Below are positions 27,078-35,682 of a DNA stretch of 64,000 nucleotides, piece after piece. A program made the position numbers and the translations under genes. The stretch is taken from NCBI GenBank assembly GCA_015059425.1, contig SVAM01000003.1:54106-118105 (forward strand), written 5' to 3'. Position 1 is the stretch's first letter. Each line of letters opens with the position of its first letter. The notes beneath the pieces were generated by a model. That model was not told the origin of the DNA. It made no database searches and was given only the letters and a program-made list of their open reading frames with translations. Origin of the DNA: Bacillota bacterium (GTDB lineage Bacteria > Bacillota_I > Bacilli_A > RF39 > UBA660).

Positions 27078-27492
27078 AAAAGCTTACTTTGATTATACAA
27101 TTATAGAAGAATTAGAAGCTGGAATAGTACTTACAGGTACAGAAATAAAATCTATTAGAAAAGGGTCTTGTGATATAAAAGATACTTTTGTAAACATTAA
27201 AAATAATGAAGCCTATGTATTAAATATGTATATTGCTAAATATGAAGAAGGAAACATATTTAATCATGATGAAAGAAGAACAAGAAAATTATTACTTCAT
27301 AAAAAAGAAATATTAAAATTAAAAGAAAAAATTAAAATAGATGGACTAACAATTATACCTTTAAAATTATATTTTAATAAAAATAAAGTTAAATTACTTA
27401 TTGGAGTATGTAAAGGTAAAAAATTATATGATAAGCGACAATCATTAAAAGAAAAAGATGTAAAAAAAGAAACTAGAAATTATAAAATATAA
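27058..27492 (+). CDS. smpB: SsrA-binding protein
   Basis: tmRNA-binding protein needed for trans-translation. The core is [30 protein letters not shown], then [17 protein letters not shown], and a basic C-terminal tail ([14 protein letters not shown]). The ATG at 27058 gives 144 residues; a GTG at 27049 is possible. It overlaps the end of rnr by 20 bases. The tmRNA gene itself was not found in this window. Confidence 0.97.
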   Translation: [144 protein letters not shown]

Positions 27493-27508
27493 CTAGTTTC
27501 TTTTAGTT
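27470..27508. terminator. Bidirectional terminator overlapping two gene ends
   Basis: AAGAAACTAG and CTAGTTTCTT arms span the smpB stop and the stop of the convergent membrane gene, with T tracts on both sides. Confidence 0.85.
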
Positions 27509-27996
27509 TTTAAACATTGCCAAAACATTATAAATGAATTAATAATTAAAATATAACCTATAATAACTAATAATGCATTACTAACAAAGATGCTATATAT
27601 CCCCAAAACAATTAATATAATACTACTTATCGCAGAAAAACTTATATACTTATTAATAGCAATTTGAGTTAGTAACATATTTATTCCTATAAAAACAAGA
27701 AAAAAACCTAATATATATCTTATACTTAATTCAATCGCTTCAGCTAGAATTATAATCAATAATCCAATTATAATAGATGATAACCCACTATTCAAAGAAA
27801 ATTTAAATTTATTTTGATAAAAATCAATTATATTTTTTATACCAAAAAATATTAATAATATACCAATTATATTAAAAACTAATGCAATTGCAATATTACT
27901 CTTAAATGCTAAAATAATACCTAATAATAAATATATTATTGGCACAAATACTGAACTACTAAATTTATACATGTTTTTAGGCTTAATAATTTTCAT
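27493..27996 (-). CDS. DUF308/HdeD-like multi-pass membrane protein
   Basis: 167 residues with about six hydrophobic helices arranged as repeated pairs. GIILAFKSNIAIALVFNIIGILLIFFGIKNIIDFY and the second repeat resemble DUF308, whose member HdeD is involved in acid resistance in enterobacteria. No soluble domain. The stop abuts the convergent smpB stop with zero spacing. The role here is unknown. Confidence 0.7.
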   Translation of the reverse strand: MKIIKPKNMYKFSSSVFVPIIYLLLGIILAFKSNIAIALVFNIIGILLIFFGIKNIIDFYQNKFKFSLNSGLSSIIIGLLIIILAEAIELSIRYILGFFLVFIGINMLLTQIAINKYISFSAISSIILIVLGIYSIFVSNALLVIIGYILIINSFIMFWQCLKTKRN

Positions 27997-28052
27997 AATA
28001 TCATCCTCTTAATAAAGTATATAATGTTATAGATTGTAAAGCAACTATAAAA

Positions 28053-28081
28053 TTGAATTATTACAATCTCTATGATATAAT
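28053..28081 (+). promoter_or_regulatory. Promoter of the 28108-30262 operon
   Basis: TTGAAT, 17-base spacer, TATAAT, then GGAGG and a GTG start at 28108. Confidence 0.8.
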
Positions 28082-28107
28082 AAATAATAGAATATGGAGG
28101 GATTAAT

Positions 28108-29796
28108 GTGTTAGATATTAATAAAACATTAAAAATATTACAAACATATAACATTAATTCAACCAAATACGAGCCAACTATATACAAAAATGAAAACAAT
28201 TTAGGAATATGCTTAGAAATAAAAGATAATATTTTTGGTTTTTTAACAAGAGCATTCATATTTAATACAGAAAGTGAACTAGAAGATTTTTTAAACAAAT
28301 ATTTTTGGTACAAAAATAATAAGAACAAATATAACATAGAAATATCTTTAGATACATACACCTCACCTACTCCTAATATAATCTATAAATATAATGATGA
28401 AATTCTTGAACATAAAGAAATGATAAACATTGAAAGTATTTTAGAAGATGAAAATGAAGAACAAAAAAATATACATTTAAAAAACATTTATATAATTAAT
28501 ATAAAAAATTTAATAAATTATTTAAATAGTTTTAAAAAACTAAAAGTAAATAACAAAATAGAAAAAAACAAATTAAAAACTGAAGAAAATGATTTAAAAC
28601 ATGAACTAATTGAACTTTTATCCTTATACTACGGAAAAAATAAACAAATTGAAAAAAAGCAAATTACATTAGAAAATATAAAAAATGATAATGATAAAGA
28701 AGATAATATAGATTTTGAAAATAAGACTCTTGAAGAAGTAGAAGTTTATTTAAAAGAATTAATAGAAGAAATAAAACAAGAAGAATTAGATGAAAAAAAT
28801 CTAGTTACAATGTATTCTAATATAGTTTACAAATTTAATATTGAAATATTAAAAAAACAAATTGATTTTGTAAAAAATAAAATTGAATCAGAAAAAAACT
28901 TTAATGTTAAAGGGACTAAACTACATAATATAGATGCCGAATTAAAATCTTTTTTAAAAACAAATCTTGCGCCTATTAAAATAGATGTATTTTTACTTGA
29001 TAATAAAGAAGCAATTGATAAAAAATTTAAGCAAATAGAAGATTTAAAATATGCTTATCAAATTATAAGCGGCAATACAATAGAGATACCGGAATTTAAA
29101 GAAAAAAAAGTTTTTAAACAAATTGATATATTAGAAGATTTAAGAATGCAATATGATTTATTAGAAGAAAATCAAAAAGCAATGTTAATGCTTTATAATT
29201 CATTTTACAAAAATATTTGTAACTATATAATAGATAATAATTATCCTAGAAAAGAAGATATAATTAAGAATTGTAATATTGATTATTTATATAATGAAAT
29301 TGAAGAATTAGTATTTAATGAAAATAACATTCACTATTTAAATAAATACTTTAAATACATAAGTTTTAAAAGTATAGATTCATATATTGAATCAATTATT
29401 AATATTTGTCATACTATAGAAGAAGTTAAAATGCAATTAGGTAAAAATTTAAAAGCTTTTTATATCGAAGAAAATTCAAAATATAAAGCTTTAACAATTG
29501 ACCCAATATTAAACAATAAAGAAAAAGTATTTTTAATTGAAATAGAAAAAAATAATAATATAATATATATACCTGATAAAATTGAGATTGATGAATTAAA
29601 TAAAGAATTCAATACAATAAATACAAAAAATATTTTTATTAAAGGTGAAATTTTAGAAAGTTTTGAAACAATAGAAATAAATAATTATACAAAAAAACAA
29701 ATTATTGAAAATAAAATAACAATAACAAAAGATTTAATAATTAAAAATAAAATTATATTTAATTTAGGAACTATTACAGGAGATAAAAATGAATAA
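28108..29796 (+). CDS. Unknown 562-residue coiled-coil protein
   Basis: Starts with GTG eight bases after GGAGG. No signal peptide or membrane helix. Residues 1-100 look alpha/beta. Residues about 130-300 are a long Lys/Glu/Asn-rich helical or coiled-coil region. The last 250 residues are mixed, with a beta-rich end (residues 455-562). It overlaps the next gene by eight bases. Codon use is extreme in A/T like its neighbours. No family recognised. The next gene encodes a HAAS-like membrane protein, so a membrane-associated regulatory role is conceivable. Confidence 0.65.
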   Translation: MLDINKTLKILQTYNINSTKYEPTIYKNENNLGICLEIKDNIFGFLTRAFIFNTESELEDFLNKYFWYKNNKNKYNIEISLDTYTSPTPNIIYKYNDEILEHKEMINIESILEDENEEQKNIHLKNIYIINIKNLINYLNSFKKLKVNNKIEKNKLKTEENDLKHELIELLSLYYGKNKQIEKKQITLENIKNDNDKEDNIDFENKTLEEVEVYLKELIEEIKQEELDEKNLVTMYSNIVYKFNIEILKKQIDFVKNKIESEKNFNVKGTKLHNIDAELKSFLKTNLAPIKIDVFLLDNKEAIDKKFKQIEDLKYAYQIISGNTIEIPEFKEKKVFKQIDILEDLRMQYDLLEENQKAMLMLYNSFYKNICNYIIDNNYPRKEDIIKNCNIDYLYNEIEELVFNENNIHYLNKYFKYISFKSIDSYIESIINICHTIEEVKMQLGKNLKAFYIEENSKYKALTIDPILNNKEKVFLIEIEKNNNIIYIPDKIEIDELNKEFNTINTKNIFIKGEILESFETIEINNYTKKQIIENKITITKDLIIKNKIIFNLGTITGDKNE

Positions 29797-30262
29797 AGAA
29801 GAATTTTTATATCAAATAAAGAAAAGCTTAAAATATTTAAAAAAAGACGAACTAGAAGAAATTATAAATAATTATTCTAAAATAGAAATTAATAATTTAA
29901 ATCCAGTAGAAGAAGCAAACAAAATATATAAAGAGAAAAATATAAATATAATTATTCCAGAAAAAATTAAATTATTTGATGCTATTAACATAATTATAAA
30001 TAAAATAAAAACTAAAAACAAAGATACAATAATAGATTTAGTGATTTTCTTTTTTTATATCATATTTATAGCAATTCTAATAAAAATTCCATTTATATAT
30101 TTTAGAGACATGATATTAAATTTATTTAATTTACTCTTTCAAAAAGAATTACACTATTTTTTTTGGAATTTATTAATAGAAATAACTTATAGCATTACAT
30201 CCATTTTAATAATCATTAAATATATAAAAATGAAAGCTTTAAAACTTAAGAATGTTAGTTAG
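29789..30262 (+). CDS. HAAS-like (DUF1700) membrane protein
   Basis: 157 residues. The N-terminus MNKEEFLYQIKKSLKYLKKDELEEIINNYSK follows the HAAS/DUF1700 pattern of a short helical domain (about 1-50). Two membrane helices follow at about 88-108 and 130-150. HAAS proteins usually accompany PadR-type regulators and envelope stress systems; no PadR gene is adjacent here. Overlap with the preceding gene shows coupling. A clear terminator follows. Confidence 0.65.
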   Translation: MNKEEFLYQIKKSLKYLKKDELEEIINNYSKIEINNLNPVEEANKIYKEKNINIIIPEKIKLFDAINIIINKIKTKNKDTIIDLVIFFFYIIFIAILIKIPFIYFRDMILNLFNLLFQKELHYFFWNLLIEITYSITSILIIIKYIKMKALKLKNVS

Positions 30263-30273
30263 CATTCTTTTTA
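30248..30273 (+). terminator. Terminator of the 28108-30262 operon
   Basis: AGAATG(T)/(A)GCATTCT stem followed by TTTTT, overlapping the end of the last gene. Confidence 0.85.
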
Positions 30274-30317
30274 TGTAAATAGATAATTATACTAGTTAAT
30301 AAAACCAAATTATTTGA

Positions 30318-30323
30318 TATAAT
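30318..30323 (+). promoter_or_regulatory. -10 box of the VanY-type gene
   Basis: TATAAT 20 bases before the ATG; the -35 box is weak. Confidence 0.5.
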
Positions 30324-30342
30324 ATTTATAGTGGAGGAGTCT

Positions 30343-31452
30343 ATGGAAAAAGAAACTAAAACAAGAATAATACTTATAATTACAATAATTATATTATTTA
30401 TAATATTAAGTAGTTTATTATTATATATATTTATACCAAAAAACAATAATGAAAAAGAAATTTTATATAGTGAAAAAGCAATAAATATTATGAAAAATTA
30501 TGATATTTATGATGAAATAATTAAATATGATTATTCAAAAACAATTGAAAAAATGTTAGAAAATGAAAGTTTTAAAACTAATTATATAGAATCATACTTA
30601 GATGTAAATTATATATCAATAGAAAATTTTGATATTATAACAAATTCTTTATTAGACAAAAAATATAATAGTAATGAAATAAATTATATATTTAATAATT
30701 ATATAGAGAATATAGACATATTATTAAATATGGAATATATAAATATATTACAATTTAAAGACATAACTAATTTTAATATTAATAATATAGATAGATATTT
30801 AAAATATCAAGAAAAAAAAGAGTATGATATTAAGACTGTAGTAACTTATGTAAATATAGGACTAGATCAGAAAGGATATTCAACTTATAATTCTTATACT
30901 GAAGAAGAAGCAAATAATGATATAACAATATTAGTAAATAAATATAATAAATTACCTGATAATTATGAACCATATGATTTAGTATCATTATCTTATGATT
31001 CATTTTATACCCTAAGGAAAGATGCCGCAGAATCATTTGAAAAGCTTACAAGTGCAGCACTTATAGATAATGTCGTTTTCTATCCATTTAGTGCATATAG
31101 ATCATTTGCTACTCAAAAAGTACTATATACAAGATATAAAAATAGAGATGGTGAAGAGCTAGCAGATACATATTCAGCAAGACCAGGATTTTCAGAACAT
31201 CAATTAGGTTTAGCAGTTGATATTAGAAGCAATACTTTAAATGATAACTTAACCGATAAAGACTATGAATGGATACTTAATAATTCTTATAAATATGGAT
31301 TTATTGTAAGATATCCAAAAGGAAAATCACACATAACTCAATTTATAGAAGAACCATGGCATTTAAGATATTTAGGAATCGAATTAGCTACTAAAGTTTA
31401 TGAATCAGGATTAACATATGATGAATATTATGATATATATTTAAAAAAATAA
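30343..31452 (+). CDS. VanY-type D-alanyl-D-alanine carboxypeptidase
   Basis: LAS-family zinc peptidase trimming peptidoglycan stem peptides, membrane-anchored outside the cell. One N-terminal helix (about 8-32) and an Asn/Ile-rich helical spacer of about 150 residues precede the catalytic domain. That domain has FSAYRSFATQ, ARPGFSEHQLGLAVDI (His and Asp zinc ligands) and EEPWHLRYLG (catalytic Glu, His ligand). The ATG at 30343 follows GGAGGA; an in-frame GTG at 30331 lies before the box. 369 residues. No vancomycin-resistance genes accompany it, so a housekeeping wall role is more likely. Confidence 0.93.
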   Translation: MEKETKTRIILIITIIILFIILSSLLLYIFIPKNNNEKEILYSEKAINIMKNYDIYDEIIKYDYSKTIEKMLENESFKTNYIESYLDVNYISIENFDIITNSLLDKKYNSNEINYIFNNYIENIDILLNMEYINILQFKDITNFNINNIDRYLKYQEKKEYDIKTVVTYVNIGLDQKGYSTYNSYTEEEANNDITILVNKYNKLPDNYEPYDLVSLSYDSFYTLRKDAAESFEKLTSAALIDNVVFYPFSAYRSFATQKVLYTRYKNRDGEELADTYSARPGFSEHQLGLAVDIRSNTLNDNLTDKDYEWILNNSYKYGFIVRYPKGKSHITQFIEEPWHLRYLGIELATKVYESGLTYDEYYDIYLKK

Positions 31453-31483
31453 CAAGGATATTATCTAGAATATCCTTGTTTTA
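31453..31483. terminator. Bidirectional terminator
   Basis: AACAAGGATAT and ATATCCTTGTT arms with a T-rich tract on the plus side. It lies between the convergent VanY and 72-residue genes. Confidence 0.85.
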
Positions 31484-31679
31484 TTTCATATTTAGTAAGT
31501 TTAACTTTTAAAGTAACAGTTTTACCATCATTATTAGGAATAATTTCTGGATCACTAACGACCCATCCATAATCTTTTGGATGACATTCCTTAATTTGAT
31601 TTAAAACATAAGAAATAGATTCAGGATCTCTTCCCACGCTACTTTTAACAAATTCTTCTTGATAAACAACATTATCCAT
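31461..31679 (-). CDS. Unknown small acidic protein (72 aa)
   Basis: Starts at ATG 31679, six bases after GGTGG; an upstream GTG lies inside that box. No signal or membrane helix. It contains one cysteine (IKECHPKDYGW) and a beta-rich end (KTVTLKVKLTKYEI). Its 3' end is inside the shared terminator. No family recognised. Confidence 0.6.
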   Translation of the reverse strand: MDNVVYQEEFVKSSVGRDPESISYVLNQIKECHPKDYGWVVSDPEIIPNNDGKTVTLKVKLTKYEIKQGYSR

Positions 31680-31759
31680 AAATTTAACCACCTATTTTAA
31701 TTATATCAAATTAATAAAATAACACAAATTATAAATAAAAATATTTACGATTTATATAC

Positions 31760-31784
31760 AAAAAAACTACCTAAAAAGATAGTA
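31760..31784 (-). terminator. Terminator of the S10-spc-alpha operon
   Basis: ACTATCT/AGGTAGT stem followed by TTTTTTT on the minus strand, ten bases after the rplQ stop. Confidence 0.9.
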
Positions 31785-31793
31785 ATTTCAAAA

Positions 31794-32135
31794 TTAAACT
31801 AATTCTAATTTAACTTCTAAAGCATCGTCACCAACACGTTCTTTTAATTTGATTATACGAGTATAGCCACCATTACGAGTTTCATAACGTTTAGCAAGTT
31901 CATTAAATACTTTGTTTACAACATCAGTATCATTATAAAGGAAAGCTAAAGCTTTTCTTCTATTTACTAAAGTACCTTTCTTACCATAAGTAATCATTTT
32001 ATCAACAAATTTTCTTACTTCTTTCGCTCTAGCTTCAGTAGTAACAACTGATTCATTCATAATTACATCTTTAGTAATATTAGCTAAGATGCTTCTTCTA
32101 TGTCTAGATTCTCTACTTAATTTTCTATATTGCAT
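31794..32135 (-). CDS. rplQ: 50S ribosomal protein L17
   Basis: 113 residues, starting MQYRKLSRESRHRRSILANITKDV, as in bacterial L17. It is the final gene of the 29-gene operon, 12 bases after rpoA. In many Firmicutes ecfA/ecfT and truA, rplM and rpsI follow; here a terminator follows instead. Confidence 0.98.
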   Translation of the reverse strand: MQYRKLSRESRHRRSILANITKDVIMNESVVTTEARAKEVRKFVDKMITYGKKGTLVNRRKALAFLYNDTDVVNKVFNELAKRYETRNGGYTRIIKLKERVGDDALEVKLELV

Positions 32136-32146
32136 GTTAATCCTCC

Positions 32147-33091
32147 TTAATCACGGAACTTAAGTCCCATTTCAGCTACTTTATCTAATACTTCTTTAAG
32201 TGATTTCTTACCTAAATTACGTATTTTAGTAACTTCAACTTCTCTTCTAGAAATAAGGTCTTGAACTGTATGAATACCAGCTCTTTTTAAACAGTTATAA
32301 GCACGAACTGAGAATTCAATTTCCTCAATTGGTGTCTCTAATGTTTTAGTAATAGTATCAACTTTCTTTTCTTGCATTAATCCAGTAACATCACTTATAG
32401 CATTTAAATCAGCCACAATATTGAAATGTTCAATTAAAATTCTAGCAGCTAAAGCTAAAGCTTCTTCAGGAGTCATACTACCATTAGTATTAACTTCCAT
32501 AGTTAACTTATCAAAATTTTCATTTTGACCAACACGAGTAGAATCAACTTCATACTTAACAAGTTCAATTGGAGAATAATTTGAATCTATAGCAATAACT
32601 CCAACTTTATTTTCAGCAAATAATTTCTTATTTTCTTTAGCATCAACATATCCTTTACCATTAAAAACAGTAACTTCCATGTCAATTTTTCCACCTTCTA
32701 CTAAGTTACAAATAACTAAGTCAGGATTAATAATATCAACATCTGCATTTTTTTCAAAGTCTCCTGCAGTAACAGGTCCTTCAGTATCTTTAAATAATCT
32801 AAGTGTTTTAACATCTTCAGTATGATTTTTAACTACTACACTCTTAAGTGCAAGTACGATACTTGTTACGTCTTCAACAATACCATCAATTTTTTGGAAT
32901 TCATGTAAAACTCCTTCAATTTTTACAGAAGTAATAGCACTCCCTGGTAAACTTGACAACATAACTCTTCTTAGTGCATTTCCAATAGTTGTTCCAAAAC
33001 CTCTTTCAAGGGGTTCTAATTCAAATTTTCCATAAAAATTACTTTCATTATATTCAGCAATCTTATATTCTGGTTTTTCAAAACTAATCAT
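32147..33091 (-). CDS. rpoA: RNA polymerase subunit alpha
   Basis: 314 residues. The N-terminal assembly domain (LEPLERGFGTTIGNALRRVMLSSLPG) and the C-terminal helix-hairpin domain (LETPIEEIEFSVRAYNCLKRAGI, RNLGKKSLKEVLDKV) that contacts UP elements and activators are both complete. It lies between rpsK and rplQ in the normal order. Confidence 0.99.
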   Translation of the reverse strand: MISFEKPEYKIAEYNESNFYGKFELEPLERGFGTTIGNALRRVMLSSLPGSAITSVKIEGVLHEFQKIDGIVEDVTSIVLALKSVVVKNHTEDVKTLRLFKDTEGPVTAGDFEKNADVDIINPDLVICNLVEGGKIDMEVTVFNGKGYVDAKENKKLFAENKVGVIAIDSNYSPIELVKYEVDSTRVGQNENFDKLTMEVNTNGSMTPEEALALAARILIEHFNIVADLNAISDVTGLMQEKKVDTITKTLETPIEEIEFSVRAYNCLKRAGIHTVQDLISRREVEVTKIRNLGKKSLKEVLDKVAEMGLKFRD

Positions 33092-33118
33092 ATTCTTATA
33101 ACCCTTTCTTTATATAAA

Positions 33119-33502
33119 TTAATTTCTTGGACGTTTTGGTGGACGACAACCATTATGTGGTACTGGTGTTTCATCAGTAATTGATAAAATTTCAAGTCCA
33201 GCAGCTTGTAAAGAACGTATTGCAGTTTCTCTACCAGAACCTAAACCTTTAACAACAACATCAACTTTTTTTACACCTTGTTCCATAGCAGCTTTTGATG
33301 CAGCATCAGCAGCAATACCAGCAGCAAATGGAGTTTTCTTTTTGCTACCTTTGTATCCAATAGTACCACTTGAAGCCCAAGCTATAACATTTCCATCTTT
33401 TTCAGTAATAGTAACTATAGTATTGTTATAAGTAGAATGGATATGAGCAACAGCTTCAGGAATATTCTTCTTAACTTTTCTTTTTCTTCTATTATATGCC
33501 AT
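33119..33502 (-). CDS. rpsK: 30S ribosomal protein S11
   Basis: 127 residues with [20 protein letters not shown] and the C-terminal [15 protein letters not shown]. Platform protein near the mRNA exit. Spacing to rpsM is about ten bases. Confidence 0.99.
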   Translation of the reverse strand: MAYNRRKRKVKKNIPEAVAHIHSTYNNTIVTITEKDGNVIAWASSGTIGYKGSKKKTPFAAGIAADAASKAAMEQGVKKVDVVVKGLGSGRETAIRSLQAAGLEILSITDETPVPHNGCRPPKRPRN

Positions 33503-33512
33503 AATTAACCTC

Positions 33513-33887
33513 CTACTTTCCTACTTTTTTCTTGTTAGCTACTACTTTACCTCTACCCTTACGAGTATGAGCATTACGGCTAGTTCTTTGACCTCTAACA
33601 GGAAGTCCTTTTTTATGTCTAACACCTTGGTAGCAGTTAATTTCCATTTTATTTTTAATACTCATTTGTACGTTACGACGTAAATCACCTTCAACTACAT
33701 GATTATCTACTTCTTTACGTAAACGAGTAACTTCATCATCTGTTAAATCTTTTACTTTTGTTTCAGGATTAACACCTGCAGCTTCACAAATAGTTTTTCC
33801 TAAATTTCTACCAATTCCATATATTGCAGTTAATCCTACACATACATGTTTTTCGCTTGGTAATTCAATATTTTTAATACGTGCCAT
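33513..33887 (-). CDS. rpsM: 30S ribosomal protein S13
   Basis: 124 residues. It has helix-two-turn-helix [17 protein letters not shown] and a basic tail [27 protein letters not shown] that reaches the P-site tRNA. Follows rpmJ. Confidence 0.99.
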   Translation of the reverse strand: MARIKNIELPSEKHVCVGLTAIYGIGRNLGKTICEAAGVNPETKVKDLTDDEVTRLRKEVDNHVVEGDLRRNVQMSIKNKMEINCYQGVRHKKGLPVRGQRTSRNAHTRKGRGKVVANKKKVGK

Positions 33888-33901
33888 AATTACCTCCTTA
33901 A

Positions 33902-34015
33902 TTAACCTTGAGTTTGTTTGTGTTTTGGATTTTCACAAATAACCATAACTTTACCTTTTCTTCTAATTATTTTGCACTTTTTACAAATTTTTTTTACTGA
34001 TGGTCTAACTTTCAT
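33902..34015 (-). CDS. rpmJ: 50S ribosomal protein L36
   Basis: 37 residues, [21 protein letters not shown], with the zinc ligands C, C, C and H (CKKC, CENPKH). Zinc-binding type of L36. It sits in its normal place between infA and rpsM, with AGGTATT before the ATG. Confidence 0.97.
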   Translation of the reverse strand: MKVRPSVKKICKKCKIIRRKGKVMVICENPKHKQTQG

Positions 34016-34028
34016 TATAATACCTCCA

Positions 34029-34280
34029 TTATCGTTTATTCCATGTTATACGCCCACGTGTTAAATCATAAGGCGAAAGCTCTATTGTTACCGTATCACC
34101 TGGTAGAATACGAATCATGTTTACTCGCATTTTACCAGAAACGTAGGCTTTTACAGTAAATCCATTTGGTAGTTCTACTAAGTAGTCACTTCCTTTAAGG
34201 ACTTCTACTACCTTTCCTTCTACTTCAATTTTTTCTTCTTTATTATTTTGATTAACTTGATTTTTAAATTTTTTCGCCAT
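34029..34280 (-). CDS. infA: Translation initiation factor IF-1
   Basis: OB-fold factor of 83 residues. The core is [24 protein letters not shown] and [26 protein letters not shown] with small variations. It is about 11 residues longer at the N-terminus than the usual 72 because of an Asn/Lys/Glu-rich lead (residues 2-17). The start codon overlaps the end of map by 17 bases. Confidence 0.96.
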   Translation of the reverse strand: MAKKFKNQVNQNNKEEKIEVEGKVVEVLKGSDYLVELPNGFTVKAYVSGKMRVNMIRILPGDTVTIELSPYDLTRGRITWNKR

Positions 34281-35031
34281 CGCTAATATCTCCCGTTAAA
34301 ATTTTATATCCATCTTTAGTAACTACAACTGTATGTTCAAAGTGTGCGCTAGGCATCTCATCATCAGTTGAAATAGTCCAATTATCATCATGTAAATAAA
34401 TATATCTTTCTCCTAAGTTAAGCATTGGTTCTACAGCTAAAACCATACCAGCTTTAAGAGTAACGCCTGTTCCCTTTTTTCCATAATTTGGAACATCAGG
34501 ATCTTCGTGAATATTTGTACCAACCCCATGACCTACAAGTTCCTCTACAACACTTAAACCATGTTCATGTGCATATTCTTCTATTGCAGCTCCTATATCA
34601 CCTATTTTAGCACCTTCTTTAATTTGTTGCAAGCCTTGATACAAAGCTTTTTCTGTGTTAACAACTAAATCTTGTACTTCTTTTGACACATCACCAACAA
34701 TATAAGTTCTTGCAGCATCACTATGATATCCGTGTAATTCTACACCAACATCTATTGATACAATATCACCATTTTTAATTTTTCTATTTGATGGTATTCC
34801 GTGTACAACAACATCATTAATAGAAGTGCATATACTTGCTGGAAATCCATCATAGTTAAGAAAAGATGGTTTAGCATTATGTGAAGAGATAAAATTATAT
34901 GCTATTTTATCAAGCTCTTTAGTAGTAACCCCTACTTTTATATGTTTTTTTATTTCTTCATGAGTTAAAAAATTTAAATAACCAGCTTCACGCATAAATT
35001 TTATTTCTCTATCACTTTTAATACTAATCAT
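34264..35031 (-). CDS. map: Methionine aminopeptidase type I
   Basis: Removes the initiator Met. 255 residues from ATG at 35031, preceded by GAGG; the reading from TTG at 35049 is rejected. Metal ligands are in [34 protein letters not shown] and the late FEHTVVV. The start overlaps adk by eight bases and the end overlaps infA by 17 bases, so adk-map-infA is tightly coupled. Confidence 0.97.
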   Translation of the reverse strand: MISIKSDREIKFMREAGYLNFLTHEEIKKHIKVGVTTKELDKIAYNFISSHNAKPSFLNYDGFPASICTSINDVVVHGIPSNRKIKNGDIVSIDVGVELHGYHSDAARTYIVGDVSKEVQDLVVNTEKALYQGLQQIKEGAKIGDIGAAIEEYAHEHGLSVVEELVGHGVGTNIHEDPDVPNYGKKGTGVTLKAGMVLAVEPMLNLGERYIYLHDDNWTISTDDEMPSAHFEHTVVVTKDGYKILTGDISDGEKI

Positions 35032-35680
35032 TTTTCGCCTCTTTAACAATTACTTCTAACATGTTGTCTAAACCAGACATGGCATCAACACTTAAAAGTA
35101 ATCCTTTATCTTTATAATAATTAATTATAGGACTTGTATTTTCTAAGTACGAATTAAATCTAACTTTAAAAGTTTCTTCATTATCATCACTTCTTTTTTC
35201 AAGTTCTATAATACAATCATCACATGTATTATCTTTTAAAGGTTTAACCTTTTCATCATATAAATTATAACTTCTCTTACATTTAGGACAAACTATTCTA
35301 CCTATAACCCTTTTTGTAGCATCTTCTAAATTAATATCAAGATAAACTACTAAATTGTTAGTAACTCCTAAAGTTATCAACATTTCTTCAAGCTTTTCAG
35401 TTTGAACTAGGGTTCTAGGGAATCCATCTAAAATAAATGGTTTATTTTTATCAAGAGTATTTAATTTATCCTCAACTAATTTAATAATTAATTCATCACT
35501 AACTAAGTTACCGCCTGATATAATTTTATCAATTTCCTGTCCTAAAGTACTACCGCTTTTTATTTCTTCACGAAGCAAATCGCCAGTACTTAAATGTATA
35601 TAATTATAATTTTTTACTAAATAGTCGCTTACAGTTCCTTTACCAGCGGCTGGAGGTGCGATAAAAATGATATTACGCAT
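35024..35680 (-). CDS. adk: Adenylate kinase (zinc LID type)
   Basis: Interconverts AMP, ADP and ATP. 218 residues, with CPKC and CDDC zinc pairs in the LID (about 127-155), LDGFPRT and the AMP-binding segments all present. The P-loop reads APPAAGKGT (residues 8-16), where GxPGxGKGT is normal: Gly to Ala at residues 8 and 11. The DNA codons are unambiguous (GCA and GCC). The lysine and the final Gly-Lys-Gly-Thr are kept, so activity is likely. Confidence 0.96.
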   Translation of the reverse strand: MRNIIFIAPPAAGKGTVSDYLVKNYNYIHLSTGDLLREEIKSGSTLGQEIDKIISGGNLVSDELIIKLVEDKLNTLDKNKPFILDGFPRTLVQTEKLEEMLITLGVTNNLVVYLDINLEDATKRVIGRIVCPKCKRSYNLYDEKVKPLKDNTCDDCIIELEKRSDDNEETFKVRFNSYLENTSPIINYYKDKGLLLSVDAMSGLDNMLEVIVKEAKND

Positions 35681-35682
35681 TT

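Noticed and set aside
30343..31452. Vancomycin-resistance determinant
   Set aside because: Only a VanY-type peptidase is present; no VanH, ligase, VanX or two-component regulators are nearby.
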